DNA of 20,461 nt from Nitrospirota bacterium (GTDB taxonomy: Bacteria; Nitrospirota_A; Leptospirillia; Leptospirillales; Leptospirillaceae). The number at the start of each line of letters is the position of its first letter. Position 1 is the first letter of the stretch. The notes below the pieces were generated by a model. That model saw only the letters and a program-made list of their open reading frames with translations. It was not told where the DNA came from and did not search any database. A program made the translations under genes and the position numbers. The DNA lies in assembly GCA_021802325.1 (NCBI GenBank), contig JAKAAM010000014.1:1-20461 (forward strand), given 5' to 3'. Shown piece after piece: positions 1 through 7,137 of this stretch.

Positions 1-4
1 CGTC

Positions 5-925
5 TTGCAGGGTCGGTCGGCGGTGGCTGACGCGCGCCTCCCCGAAAAGGGGCTCTCTCCCTACCGGCAAATCCGGAACGTCGTCCTGGGAAGCATTACG
101 GGAATCGCCTTCCTCGTGGCGGTCACCCCCCTCCTGGCGATCATCTATATCGCCTACGACCGGGGAAAGGCGGCCCTTTCCCTCTCCTTCGTGACCACCA
201 TGCCCTCGGGTTTCCCGGTGGGAATTGAGGGAGGCATCCTGAACGGGATCGCCGGCTCCCTCATTCTCATCGTGCTGGCAAGCCTCCTGTCGGTGCCGGT
301 GGGCGTCTGGGCGGGTCTCTACCTGTGGGATCAGAGCCATACGAGGCTTGCGGGGATCACGCGGCTTCTCTCGGATCTTCTTTTGGGCGTCCCCTCGGTC
401 ATCTGGGGGGTTGTGGGGTTCTATGTCTTTTCCACCAATACCGGATGGGGGTTCCATTGGGGGTTCTCGGGGCTGGCCGCGGGGTTGACCCTGGGATTCA
501 TCATGATCCCCATCGTGACCCGGGTCACCGAGCAGGCCCTTCGGGATGTGCCGAGAAGCTACATCGAAGGGGCGCTGGCCCTGGGGGCCACCCGTTTCCA
601 GGTGATGCGGGATCTCGCGATCCCCGCGGCGATCACCGGGATCGGGACGGGGATCCTGCTAGGTGTCCTGAACGTCCTGGGCCAGACGGCCCCCCTGGTC
701 TTCACCAACTACTACAACACCGGCATTCCCCATTCCCTCGTCGGATCCAACGGTTCGGTGGGGGATCTGGCGATGCAGATCTTCATCTATATTCACGAGC
801 CCTCGAAGGCGCTTCACGTGAAGGCCATGGCCGCGGCCCTGGTCCTGACCGTGATTGTCCTTCTGCTCGACATGGGCATCCGGCTCCTTTCCTGGGGGAG
901 CCGGAAGTACGCCCGGAAAGCGTGA
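5..925 (+). CDS. pstA: Phosphate ABC transporter permease PstA (5' end uncertain)
   Basis: Inner-membrane permease subunit that, with PstC, forms the channel of the high-affinity phosphate importer. The protein is strongly hydrophobic with about six membrane spans: first near residues 26-50, others near 80-105, 120-142, 153-175, 208-225 and 270-295. The loop at about 188-208 ([12 protein letters not shown] and on) is the EAA motif that docks on the ATPase. The segment GQTAPLVFT at about 226-234 matches the PstA signature GETAPLLFT, with Gln in place of the usual Glu. At 306 residues the length is normal. The start is unclear: TTG at 5 is the first in-frame start in the window, GTG at 23 is an alternative, and the true start could lie upstream. 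The pstB start follows 29 bp after the stop, so the genes are probably co-transcribed. Confidence 0.93.
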   Translation: MQGRSAVADARLPEKGLSPYRQIRNVVLGSITGIAFLVAVTPLLAIIYIAYDRGKAALSLSFVTTMPSGFPVGIEGGILNGIAGSLILIVLASLLSVPVGVWAGLYLWDQSHTRLAGITRLLSDLLLGVPSVIWGVVGFYVFSTNTGWGFHWGFSGLAAGLTLGFIMIPIVTRVTEQALRDVPRSYIEGALALGATRFQVMRDLAIPAAITGIGTGILLGVLNVLGQTAPLVFTNYYNTGIPHSLVGSNGSVGDLAMQIFIYIHEPSKALHVKAMAAALVLTVIVLLLDMGIRLLSWGSRKYARKA

Positions 926-954
926 CGGGAGGTCCTTTGGAACAGAGCGCGCCG

Positions 955-1716
955 ATGTCTGGGAACCTGAAGATCGAGACGAAGGGATTTTCGGCCTTCT
1001 ACGGGAAGACCCAGGCGCTGAGGGATGTGAACTTTGCCGTTCCCGAGAAGAAGATCACGGCCATGATCGGACCGTCCGGATGCGGCAAGTCGACCTTCCT
1101 TCGAAGCCTGAACCGGATGAATGACTTCATTCCGGGCTTCCGGATGGAGGGCTCCGCCCTCCTCGACGGCCAGGAAATCTACGGGGCGGCGGTCAATCCG
1201 GTCCTGCTGCGCCAACGGGTGGGGATGGTCTTCCAGAAGCCCAACCCCTTCCAGATGTCGATCTACGAAAATGTGGCCTATGGTCTCCGGATCCAGGGGG
1301 TCAAATCCGCCTCCCTCGTCTCCGACATCGTGGAGAAGTCCCTGAGGGCCGCCGCCCTTTGGGACGAGGTGAAGGACCGGCTCAAGGGATCTGCCTTCGC
1401 CCTTTCGGGGGGGCAGCAGCAGCGCCTCTGCATCGCCCGGGCCCTGGCGGTGGAGCCGGAGGTCATCCTTCTCGACGAGCCGGCCTCGGCCCTCGACCCC
1501 ATCTCCACCGCCCGGATCGAGGAGCTCATGCAGGATCTCAAGGACAGGTATACAATAGCGATTGTGACGCACAACATGCAGCAGGCCGCCCGGGTGTCGG
1601 ACTACACCGCCTTCTTTCTCGACGGCACGCTGGTGGAGGTGGGGGAGACCACCAAGATCTTCACCAATCCGGACGACTCTCGAACGGAAGACTACATTAC
1701 GGGCCGGTTCGGCTGA
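955..1716 (+). CDS. pstB: Phosphate ABC transporter ATP-binding protein PstB
   Basis: Cytoplasmic ATPase that powers phosphate import through PstA/PstC. With the ATG at 955 it has 253 residues, normal for PstB. Visible motifs: Walker [10 protein letters not shown] (residues 39-47), Q-loop in [12 protein letters not shown] (91-102, typical of PstB), signature LSGGQQQR (150-157), Walker B VILLDEP (170-176) and H-loop His206. The start needs a second look. A GGGAGGT at 927-933 lies 3 bp before an in-frame TTG at 937, which would add six residues, while the ATG at 955 has only a weak site. A much longer upstream extension in this frame merely overlaps pstA and is not real. It sits between pstA and phoU in one operon. 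Confidence 0.95.
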   Translation: MSGNLKIETKGFSAFYGKTQALRDVNFAVPEKKITAMIGPSGCGKSTFLRSLNRMNDFIPGFRMEGSALLDGQEIYGAAVNPVLLRQRVGMVFQKPNPFQMSIYENVAYGLRIQGVKSASLVSDIVEKSLRAAALWDEVKDRLKGSAFALSGGQQQRLCIARALAVEPEVILLDEPASALDPISTARIEELMQDLKDRYTIAIVTHNMQQAARVSDYTAFFLDGTLVEVGETTKIFTNPDDSRTEDYITGRFG

Positions 1717-1735
1717 GGCAAGGGAAGGGACGGGC

Positions 1736-2389
1736 GTGCAACGACATCTCGATGTGGAGCTGGAGCAGCTCAAGGGGCGGATCACGGAAATGGGCCGCAT
1801 GGTGGAACTGCAGATGCAGGAGTCGATCGAGGCCCTGGTGGCCCGGGATCCTGTGAAGGCCCGCCAGGTGATCGACCGGGACCACCAGGTCAACGCCATG
1901 GAGGTGGGGATCGACGAGGACTGCGTCCGGATGATCGCCCTTCACCAGCCGGAGGCCCGGGACCTGCGCTTTGTCATCACCGCGATGAAGATCATCACGG
2001 ACCTCGAACGGATGAGCGACCTGGCCACGAACATCGCCGAACGGGTGGTGGAGCTTTGCGACGAGCCCCCGGTCTCGATTCCTCCCGCCATCGTGGAGAT
2101 GTCCACCATCGGACGGTCCATGCTGACGAATGCCCTGGAGGCCTTTGTCAGCCGGAACACCGCCATGGCCAAGCAGGTGACCCTCGAGGACGAGAAGGTC
2201 AATGTCCTCCACCGGACCCTGGTGCGGACCATCGTCGAAAACCTTCGCCAGCACACGGGGGAGACGAGCCCCATCATCCGGATCCTCTTCATCTCCCGCT
2301 CCCTCGAGCGCTTCGCCGACCATGCGACCAACGTGGCCGAAATCATCATGTACATGGTGGAAGGGAAGATCATCCGCCACATGGTCTGA
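1736..2389 (+). CDS. phoU: Phosphate signalling complex protein PhoU
   Basis: Cytoplasmic all-helical protein that links Pst transporter activity to the Pho regulon and limits phosphate uptake. The 217 residues hold two PhoU repeats. The signature helix occurs twice, exactly 100 residues apart: LERMSDLATNIAE (90-102, Glu91/Asp95) and LERFADHATNVAE (190-202, Glu191/Asp195). These acidic E-x-x-x-D pairs bind metal in known PhoU structures. The start is a GTG at 1736 with a good ribosome-binding site (GGGAAGGGA, 1722-1730), 19 bp after the pstB stop. It is the last gene of the pst operon here; no PhoB/PhoR pair is in the window. Confidence 0.96.
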   Translation: MQRHLDVELEQLKGRITEMGRMVELQMQESIEALVARDPVKARQVIDRDHQVNAMEVGIDEDCVRMIALHQPEARDLRFVITAMKIITDLERMSDLATNIAERVVELCDEPPVSIPPAIVEMSTIGRSMLTNALEAFVSRNTAMAKQVTLEDEKVNVLHRTLVRTIVENLRQHTGETSPIIRILFISRSLERFADHATNVAEIIMYMVEGKIIRHMV

Positions 2390-2397
2390 GCCCGGGG

Positions 2398-2422
2398 CCT
2401 CTCCACGTCGCTGCCGGAGAGG
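2398..2422 (+). terminator. Probable terminator of the pst-phoU operon
   Basis: A perfect 7-bp inverted repeat, CCTCTCC (2398-2404) and GGAGAGG (2416-2422) with an 11-nt loop, begins 9 bp after the phoU stop. A T-rich stretch (TTGTTTTTG, about 2432-2440) follows but is not immediately adjacent, so this is a good but not ideal intrinsic terminator. Confidence 0.45.
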
Positions 2423-2602
2423 TTCCTCCCATTGTTTTTGTCCGTTCGTGCCCTCTTTGCGGCACTCTCCTGTTTTCGGCGAGTTCCTCCTTTCTCTCCC
2501 TTCCTTCGCCGTTCTCCGCCGACCTTGTTGTCATCCAAGCCTTTGACAGTCCCTATCTTTTTTTCTGATCCCGATTTTTGGGAATCGTCATGGGTTGCAC
2601 TC

Positions 2603-2634
2603 TTGACTCTGGACCTAGGTCAAGGGTTTATCTT
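2603..2634 (+). promoter_or_regulatory. MerR-type mer promoter/operator
   Basis: A consensus-like -35 (TTGACT, 2603-2608) is separated by an overlong 20-bp spacer from a -10-like TATCTT (2629-2634). The long spacer is the hallmark of promoters activated by MerR-family regulators through DNA untwisting. The spacer is filled by a 22-bp dyad at 2606-2627, ACTCTGGACCT / AGGTCAAGGGT, with 9 of 11 positions symmetric and a perfect GACCTAGGTC core. It lies about 65 bp upstream of the merC-like start, so it should control merC-merA-merR. The core differs from the classical Tn21/Tn501 mer operator, which is built on GTAC halves. Confidence 0.8.
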
Positions 2635-2699
2635 TAAGACAGGATCGCAGGAAGGCCTCCGATTCCTCGAAGACCCACAGGTGACCCGGGAGGGAAAAA

Positions 2700-3119
2700 A
2701 TGGAAAAAAACAAGACGGAACGCGGTGGGAAAGAGCCTCTTGCCCTGGGGACAACGGTGGCGGCAAGCATCGTCTCCCTTGTGGCCGTGCTGTGCTGTCT
2801 GGGGATCCCCACGATCTTGTCCTTCATGGGGGCAGTCGGGTTGGGGGTTCTCGTCAAAAAGCATCTCCTCTTTCCCCTGATGGTGGGATCCCTCCTTCTG
2901 GGGGGCTGGGGGGCCTTCATGAGCTATCGCCGGAGGCAGAGCGTGCCCCTTTTGGTGGCCTATCTTGTCTCGGCACTGGCGCTTCCCCTCGGGATGAAGT
3001 TTTTCCATCCGGCCATGGATGCCGGGCTTGCGGGGCTGCTCCTTCTGACCGGCGGGGACCTGTGGCGAAGGATGCTCAAATCCCGGGCCGGGGCCTCATG
3101 CGAGAGGGAGTCTCTTTAG
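2700..3119 (+). CDS. merC: MerC-family mercuric ion transport protein
   Basis: Predicted inner-membrane protein that carries Hg(II) into the cytoplasm for reduction by MerA. It has 139 residues, the usual MerC length (Tn21 MerC is about 140), with four or more hydrophobic segments: about 16-38, 39-52, 57-76, 83-100 and 106-118. A vicinal Cys32-Cys33 pair lies in the first segment and is followed by an ILSFMGAVGLGVL stretch resembling MerC. MerC usually has CxxC here, whereas MerT and MerF use a CC pair, so family assignment is likely but not absolute. A further Cys134 lies near the C-terminus. The start is fixed by GGGAGGG (2688-2694), 5 bp before the ATG. It is the first gene of the mer operon, 84 bp before merA. 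Confidence 0.78.
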   Translation: MEKNKTERGGKEPLALGTTVAASIVSLVAVLCCLGIPTILSFMGAVGLGVLVKKHLLFPLMVGSLLLGGWGAFMSYRRRQSVPLLVAYLVSALALPLGMKFFHPAMDAGLAGLLLLTGGDLWRRMLKSRAGASCERESL

Positions 3120-3203
3120 TATTCCCCGGGAACCAGGGTGGAGATTTGTTTCGGGGGCAGAATGGGTGCCTCAGCACAAGAGAGTCGAAAAAGGAGGATG
3201 ACA

Positions 3204-4871
3204 ATGGAGACCGTACAGTTTTTTGTGGAGGGCATGACCTGCGACCACTGCGCCCGAAGTGTGGAAAAGGCCCTCCGGGGCCTTCCCGGGGTCGTCTCGG
3301 CCCAAGTGGCCTTTGAGGGGAGGGCAGGTGAGGCCGGAGTCGAGCCCGGAACGCGCTTCGAGGCGATGCAGAAGGCGGTTCGCCAGGCCGGGTACGACCT
3401 GCGTCCCAAAGGCGAGCCATCCCTCCAGGGGAATCAGATGAGTCCTGGCGCCGATGGAAACAGCTCCTCCCCCCGACATCTCGTGATCATCGGGGCGGGC
3501 TCCGGAGCCGTTGCCGCCGCCCTTCGGGCCACCGATCTCGGCGCCCGGGTGACGCTGGTGGAGCGGGGAACCCTGGGGGGAACCTGCGTCAATGTGGGGT
3601 GCGTTCCTTCGAAGATCCTGGTGCGCCAGGGGCACCAGGCGCACATGGTGAAGAATCCTCCCTTTTCCGGGATCGCGCCGAACTCCCCCGGGGTCTCTCC
3701 CGCTCTTCTTGCCGACGAGCGGACCCGGAGGGTTCTCGAGCTTCGGGAAGAGAAATACTCCCGGATTCTCCGGGAGACTCCGGGGGTCGAGGTCCTGACC
3801 GGAGAGGCGAGGCTTGAGGGGCCCCGGACCGTGGTGGTTCGGGAGGGCACAGGAAACGAGAAGAGGCTGGCCGCCGACCGGGTCCTGATCGCCACGGGCT
3901 CCCAGCCTCATGTTCCCGAGATCCCCGGTCTGGCCCAGACCCCCTTCTGGACCTCGACCGAGGCGCTCTTTGCCAAGGAGATTCCCCGACATCTGATCGT
4001 CCTTGGCGGCGGCTTTGTGGCCCTGGAGATCGGTCAGGCCTGGCGGCGGTTGGGGGCCGAGGTGACCCTTGTGATCCGGGGAGAAAGGATCCTCTCGAAA
4101 ATGGAGGAGGATCTGGGACGGGATCTGGGGCGCTATCTGGAAGGGGAGGGCGTGAAGATCGTCCCCCAGGCGACCCCCTCCCGGGTGGACCACCGGAACG
4201 GAACGTTTTCCGTGACGCTCTCCGATGGAGACACCCTGACAGGAGATTCCCTTCTCGTGGCCACCGGGAGGCATCCCAACACCCGGGGCCTCGGCCTCGA
4301 CAGCGTCGGCGTCCGGACCAATCCTGCTGGAGAGATCGTAGTCGACAACCGTCTTGAGACCAGCGTTCCCGGGATCTTTGCCGCAGGGGACTGCACCACA
4401 CTCCCGAAGTTTGTCTATGTGGCGGCGGCGTCAGGAACCCGGGCGGCCACCCACATGATGGGGGCGGGAGAGGATCCGCTCGACCTTGCGGTCTTGCCCG
4501 AAGTCATCTTTACCGACCCGCAGGTGGCCCGGGTAGGGCTCACGGAGGAGGAGGCCCGGGAGAAGGGGTATTCTCCGGTGGCGAGAACCCTTCCCTTCGA
4601 CAAGGTTCCCCGGGCGCTGGTCAACTTCGATACCCGGGGGTGGATCCGGATGGTGGCGGACGAAAGGACCGGCCAGCTTCTGGGCTGCACCGTCCTCGCC
4701 CCCGAGGGAGGAGAGGTGGTCCAGTCGGCGGCCATGGCCCTGGCACGGGGATTGACCGTTCAGGAGATCGGCCGGATGTTTTTTCCGTATCTGACCATGG
4801 TGGAAAGCCTCAAGCTCTGTGCCCAGTCATTCAGCAAAGATGTGGGACGCCTCTCCTGTTGCGCGGGGTAG
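3204..4871 (+). CDS. merA: Mercuric reductase MerA with N-terminal HMA domain
   Basis: Cytoplasmic NADPH-dependent flavoprotein that reduces Hg(II) to volatile Hg(0). Residues 1-68 are a heavy-metal-associated domain with GMTCDHC (Cys13, Cys16). The reductase core follows: FAD-binding GAGSGA (97-102), redox-active GGTCVNVGCVPSK (Cys128/Cys133), NAD(P)H-binding GGGFVALEIGQ (268-278), a second FAD motif around FAAGDCTTLPKFVYVAAASGTRAA (392-415) and the C-terminal Hg-delivering vicinal pair Cys552-Cys553 in the ending SCCAG. All catalytic cysteines are intact. At 555 residues it is close to Tn501 MerA (561). The start is chosen from AAGGAGG (3191-3197), 6 bp before ATG 3204; in-frame ATG codons at 3138 and 3198 are less likely. 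Confidence 0.97.
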   Translation: METVQFFVEGMTCDHCARSVEKALRGLPGVVSAQVAFEGRAGEAGVEPGTRFEAMQKAVRQAGYDLRPKGEPSLQGNQMSPGADGNSSSPRHLVIIGAGSGAVAAALRATDLGARVTLVERGTLGGTCVNVGCVPSKILVRQGHQAHMVKNPPFSGIAPNSPGVSPALLADERTRRVLELREEKYSRILRETPGVEVLTGEARLEGPRTVVVREGTGNEKRLAADRVLIATGSQPHVPEIPGLAQTPFWTSTEALFAKEIPRHLIVLGGGFVALEIGQAWRRLGAEVTLVIRGERILSKMEEDLGRDLGRYLEGEGVKIVPQATPSRVDHRNGTFSVTLSDGDTLTGDSLLVATGRHPNTRGLGLDSVGVRTNPAGEIVVDNRLETSVPGIFAAGDCTTLPKFVYVAAASGTRAATHMMGAGEDPLDLAVLPEVIFTDPQVARVGLTEEEAREKGYSPVARTLPFDKVPRALVNFDTRGWIRMVADERTGQLLGCTVLAPEGGEVVQSAAMALARGLTVQEIGRMFFPYLTMVESLKLCAQSFSKDVGRLSCCAG

Positions 4872-4902
4872 GGGAGCTGCCCCTATGGGAAGGAGTTGGA
4901 CA

Positions 4903-5313
4903 ATGGGTCTTTCGATCGGCAAGGTGGCACGCGCGGCAGGGATGAGCGTCGATGCGGTCCGGTTTTACGAACGGGAGGGTCTGATCCCTCCCGTGCAACG
5001 CACGGAGTCGGGCTATCGCGACTACGGCCCGGAAACCGTGCGCCGGCTCCTCTTCATCCGTCGGGCCAAGGAGACGGGATTTTCCCTCGGAGAGATCCGG
5101 GAACTTCTGGGTCTTCGCAGGGAGAGCGGAGGCTCTTGTACCTCGGTGTTGACCCTCGCCCAAGAGAAACTCGACCTTGTCCGGTCCAAAATCCGTGACC
5201 TTCGCCGGATGGAAGCCGCCCTGGAGGGCTTGGTGGACGACTGCCTCTCCCCCGGCCATGGGGATTCCTGTCCCCTACTCGAGCGGCTGGAGAGGGAGGA
5301 GGATCGGTCCTGA
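4903..5313 (+). CDS. merR: Mercury-responsive transcriptional regulator MerR
   Basis: Dimeric Hg(II) sensor that represses, and with mercury activates, the mer promoter. An N-terminal winged helix-turn-helix typical of MerR (SIGKVARAAGMSVDAVRFYE, residues 4-23, then the GYRDY wing at 37-41) is followed by a long dimerisation helix. Three cysteines match the Hg-binding triad of Tn501 MerR: Cys79, Cys114 and Cys123, the last two with exactly eight residues between them as in C117/C126. It has 136 residues, slightly shorter than Tn501 MerR (144). The start is set by AAGGAG (4890-4895), 7 bp before ATG 4903. It begins 31 bp after merA on the same strand with no separate promoter seen, so merR is probably the last operon gene rather than divergent. 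Confidence 0.93.
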   Translation: MGLSIGKVARAAGMSVDAVRFYEREGLIPPVQRTESGYRDYGPETVRRLLFIRRAKETGFSLGEIRELLGLRRESGGSCTSVLTLAQEKLDLVRSKIRDLRRMEAALEGLVDDCLSPGHGDSCPLLERLEREEDRS

Positions 5314-5379
5314 CTCGAGGGAATTTTTGTTAGAGATTCCTTCCAAGGAGACTCCCTCGGTTCTTCGGCGGATTTTTGA

Positions 5380-5416
5380 CCGGAGAAAGCCCCTCCGGCG
5401 ACTAAAAGGCATTTTT
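5380..5416 (+). terminator. Possible terminator after merR
   Basis: CCGGAG (5380-5385) and CTCCGG (5393-5398) form a perfect 6-bp stem with a 7-nt loop, 66 bp after the merR stop. A T-rich run (ATTTTTTA) follows about 13 nt later, so it is a weak candidate. Confidence 0.3.
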
Positions 5417-5608
5417 TAGGGATGATCACAGGTGCTGTCGCGCATTCGTATTCCTGTTCTGCTCGTCTAAGTCCTTCTTTCAGAATCTCTATGGAAATCT
5501 TTCTACCCGAATATCAGAAACTTGGAACTATTCCACGAGTCTGCTTCTCAAGGAACATGCGAATGCCGCTGTCCCTCACTGTTTTTACTGAGGCCGAGTT
5601 CATTGAGT

Positions 5609-5697
5609 ATCCATCGGGATTAAAAGGATATAAAAGAATTCTTGAAATCTTTATCGTTATGTCACCCATTCGACATCATACGTTTACCGTCCTGTCA
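5609..5697 (+). repeat. Box block A: duplicated regulatory block with 33-bp direct repeat
   Basis: It begins with ATCCATCGGGAT (5609-5620), which recurs exactly at 6793-6804. Two boxes follow, 33 bp apart: a degenerate one at 5650-5664 (TTTATCGTT-AT-GTCA) and a perfect one at 5683-5697 (TTTACCGTC-CT-GTCA). Between them TTCGACATC (5669-5677) matches block B at the same offset. Weaker similarity to block B continues downstream to about 5760. The perfect box lies 229 bp before the ATG of the exported protein. It is a candidate binding region for a regulator. Confidence 0.6.
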
Positions 5698-5925
5698 AAT
5701 GACGTTGGGAAGATCGGTTTCGTGAAAAGATAGTTATGTGATTGTGAGACAGAAATTGTCGAGCTTCGCTGTTTTTGATCAGCCATGGATTTTTCATTCG
5801 TGATGTCTTCTAGGAAGATTCGTCCGTGTATCCCCTCGATGTGCCGGTCGCTCTGGCGAGCGGAGCCCGTCCGGATGTCTTCAAAGAGAATATGCAGAGA
5901 ATGAACAATGAAGGGAGCATCAGGA

Positions 5926-6378
5926 ATGGTAAAAACTTGGGGAGGACGAATAGCAGCGGGGATTCTTCTTTTTGTTCTCCTGGTTGCCGAATCGGGAGGG
6001 GCAGGGAGAGGATTTGCCGCCTCAAAAACTTTGCCAGACGATCCGGTCGATGATATCGACCGGATCGTGGGTCTTTTGCCCTCTCCGTCGGGTTTTTCCG
6101 ATGTCAGAGAGTTATTCCTCCGTTATGGACTCAGGGTAAGCTCGGCTAGGGTTGCGCACGGGGGCAGACATGACGCGATTGTGGTTCGCCTCGACTTTTT
6201 CCTCCCGGTTCCACCCCACTGCCACCCTACCGAAGATCAACGGCGCCAATACTACCTGGAAAGGGCTGTTTGGAGAAAGAGTCCCGATTCCGATTCCTTT
6301 GTTCCGGTCAACAGCTGGTCCCGCCACATCTCTCTCGCCCAGACCGACTGGTTTGAAAATATTCCCTGCTACCCATGA
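5926..6378 (+). CDS. Small exported protein of unknown function
   Basis: I do not recognise the family. With the ATG at 5926 it has 150 residues. The N-terminus is a clear signal peptide: basic start (MVKTWGGR), hydrophobic core around residues 9-21 and a probable signal-peptidase site after GFAA (about residues 29-32), giving a mature periplasmic or secreted protein of about 118 residues. The mature part has two cysteines, in PHCHP and near the end in IPCYP, which could form a disulfide or bind metal with the flanking histidines. ATG 5926 is preferred because AAGGGAG (5911-5917) lies 8 bp upstream; the in-frame ATG at 5908 has no good site. It stands alone, 229 bp downstream of a box shared with exbB and the TonB receptors, which hints at a role in the same process (inference only). 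Confidence 0.6.
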   Translation: MVKTWGGRIAAGILLFVLLVAESGGAGRGFAASKTLPDDPVDDIDRIVGLLPSPSGFSDVRELFLRYGLRVSSARVAHGGRHDAIVVRLDFFLPVPPHCHPTEDQRRQYYLERAVWRKSPDSDSFVPVNSWSRHISLAQTDWFENIPCYP

Positions 6379-6792
6379 ACGGATGAGAGGGAATTTCTCC
6401 TTGATGCTGGCTGAGTAGGGACACTCTGACCGGAAACCTCCTCCAATCCACTTCCACAAATCCCCGCGCCTTGAAATCGGGCAACATGTCATCCCGAAGA
6501 GCTTTATTTTCCTTGTCGCACAAGCGGTCCTAGGCTCTCGTGTTGTCCCTTTTCCGAGCGCTCAGCCTCGATCAGCATCGCAACAGGAATCACGCTTTCA
6601 GCCTGTCTCTCCGAATGATCGGGACATCCTGTGGAATAAAAGGATACCAGCCACGTAGACGACGATTCTTCGTGCTGGACTTGCCGTGACATTCCTGCCC
6701 TCCATCGAATTCACCGCCGTCTTCGAAAACGGGAGTCTCCCGGCGCTCTTGTGATAATCGTTGATTTTCTCCACAACTTCCCTCTGGTCTGG

Positions 6793-6895
6793 ATCCATCG
6801 GGATAATCTTCGAGATGAAGGAAAAGTTTGACGCGTTTCCTTAAATCTTTACCGTCCCGTCACTTCTTCGACATCTGGTGTTTACCGTCTCGTCA
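6793..6895 (+). repeat. Box block B: second copy of the regulatory block, upstream of exbB
   Basis: It opens with the 12-mer ATCCATCGGGAT (6793-6804) shared with block A. Two perfect boxes TTTACCGTC-N2-GTCA lie at 6848-6862 and 6881-6895, again 33 bp apart, with TTCGACATC (6867-6875) between them. Block A has the same internal layout, with a 14-bp length difference before the first box. Similarity weakens but continues to about 6960. The second box ends 243 bp before the exbB ATG. Confidence 0.65.
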
Positions 6896-7060
6896 AACAA
6901 TGATGTGAGAATTGTATTCGTCGAAAGAGATGTAGTGTTTCCGGAAACCGAAATCGTGGCTCTTCCCTGTCCTGTCTGGAGATGCATAGATTGAAGTTTC
7001 GAGGAGGCGTCCATCGAAGAAGGGTTTCTGGCGCTCTTTTTCCGGGCATCAAATGCCGTT

Positions 7061-7103
7061 GATCTTCTTGTCTCGGTGGATCTTGGGGCCAAGGCAGAAG
7101 ATC
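7061..7103 (+). promoter_or_regulatory. Inverted repeats just upstream of exbB
   Basis: GATCTTCT (7061-7068) and AGAAGATC (7096-7103) are perfect 8-bp complements. Between them CTTGG-GG-CCAAG (7082-7093) forms a smaller hairpin. A second GATCTT (7079-7084) could instead pair with AAGATC (7098-7103), so two mutually exclusive folds exist. The element ends 34 bp before the exbB ATG and no T-run follows, so it is not a simple terminator. Confidence 0.4.
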
Positions 7104-7137
7104 AAGAAAGGAAACATTCAAATAACAAGGAGAAAAA

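Larger units (their letters stand above)
5314..5925. other. Intergenic region with box block A
   Basis: About 610 bp without a convincing gene. A 103-codon plus-strand frame (5422-5733) has no ribosome-binding site and no recognisable domain, and it overlaps the repeat block at 5609-5697, so I do not call it. Base composition drops to AT-rich after about 5420, unlike the mer genes. The stretch holds the possible merR terminator and box block A, upstream of the small exported protein gene. Confidence 0.5.
6379..7137. other. Intergenic region, possible decayed coding DNA, box block B and exbB leader
   Basis: About 760 bp without an intact gene. Short minus-strand frames at 6308-6523, 6504-6692 and 6598-6798 have protein-like composition in parts, but lie in different frames and match no family I recognise; they may be remnants of a decayed gene. 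The right half holds box block B (6793-6895) and the structured region before exbB (7061-7103). Confidence 0.45.

Noticed and set aside
325..954. Long upstream extension of the pstB frame (463 codons in total)
   Set aside because: It overlaps pstA in another frame and has a Gly/Pro/Arg/His-rich composition typical of out-of-frame GC-rich DNA. PstB homology starts only after 955.
814..1899. 361-codon minus-strand frame
   Set aside because: Antisense to pstB and phoU, with no family signal; a shadow of GC-rich codons.
1697..2380. 227-codon minus-strand frame
   Set aside because: Exact antisense of phoU, rich in Asp, His and Gly, with no recognisable domain.
2432..3316. 294-codon plus-strand frame across the mer promoter
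   Set aside because: It runs through the terminator area, the mer promoter and merC in another frame, with low-complexity composition.
3171..4274. 367-codon minus-strand frame
   Set aside because: Antisense to merA, which carries every catalytic motif on the plus strand.
5422..5733. 103-codon plus-strand frame
   Set aside because: No ribosome-binding site or domain, and it overlaps the duplicated regulatory block A.
6112..6798. Minus-strand frames of 62-126 codons
   Set aside because: Partly antisense to the small exported protein, broken into different frames, no family recognised. Kept only as possible decayed DNA.
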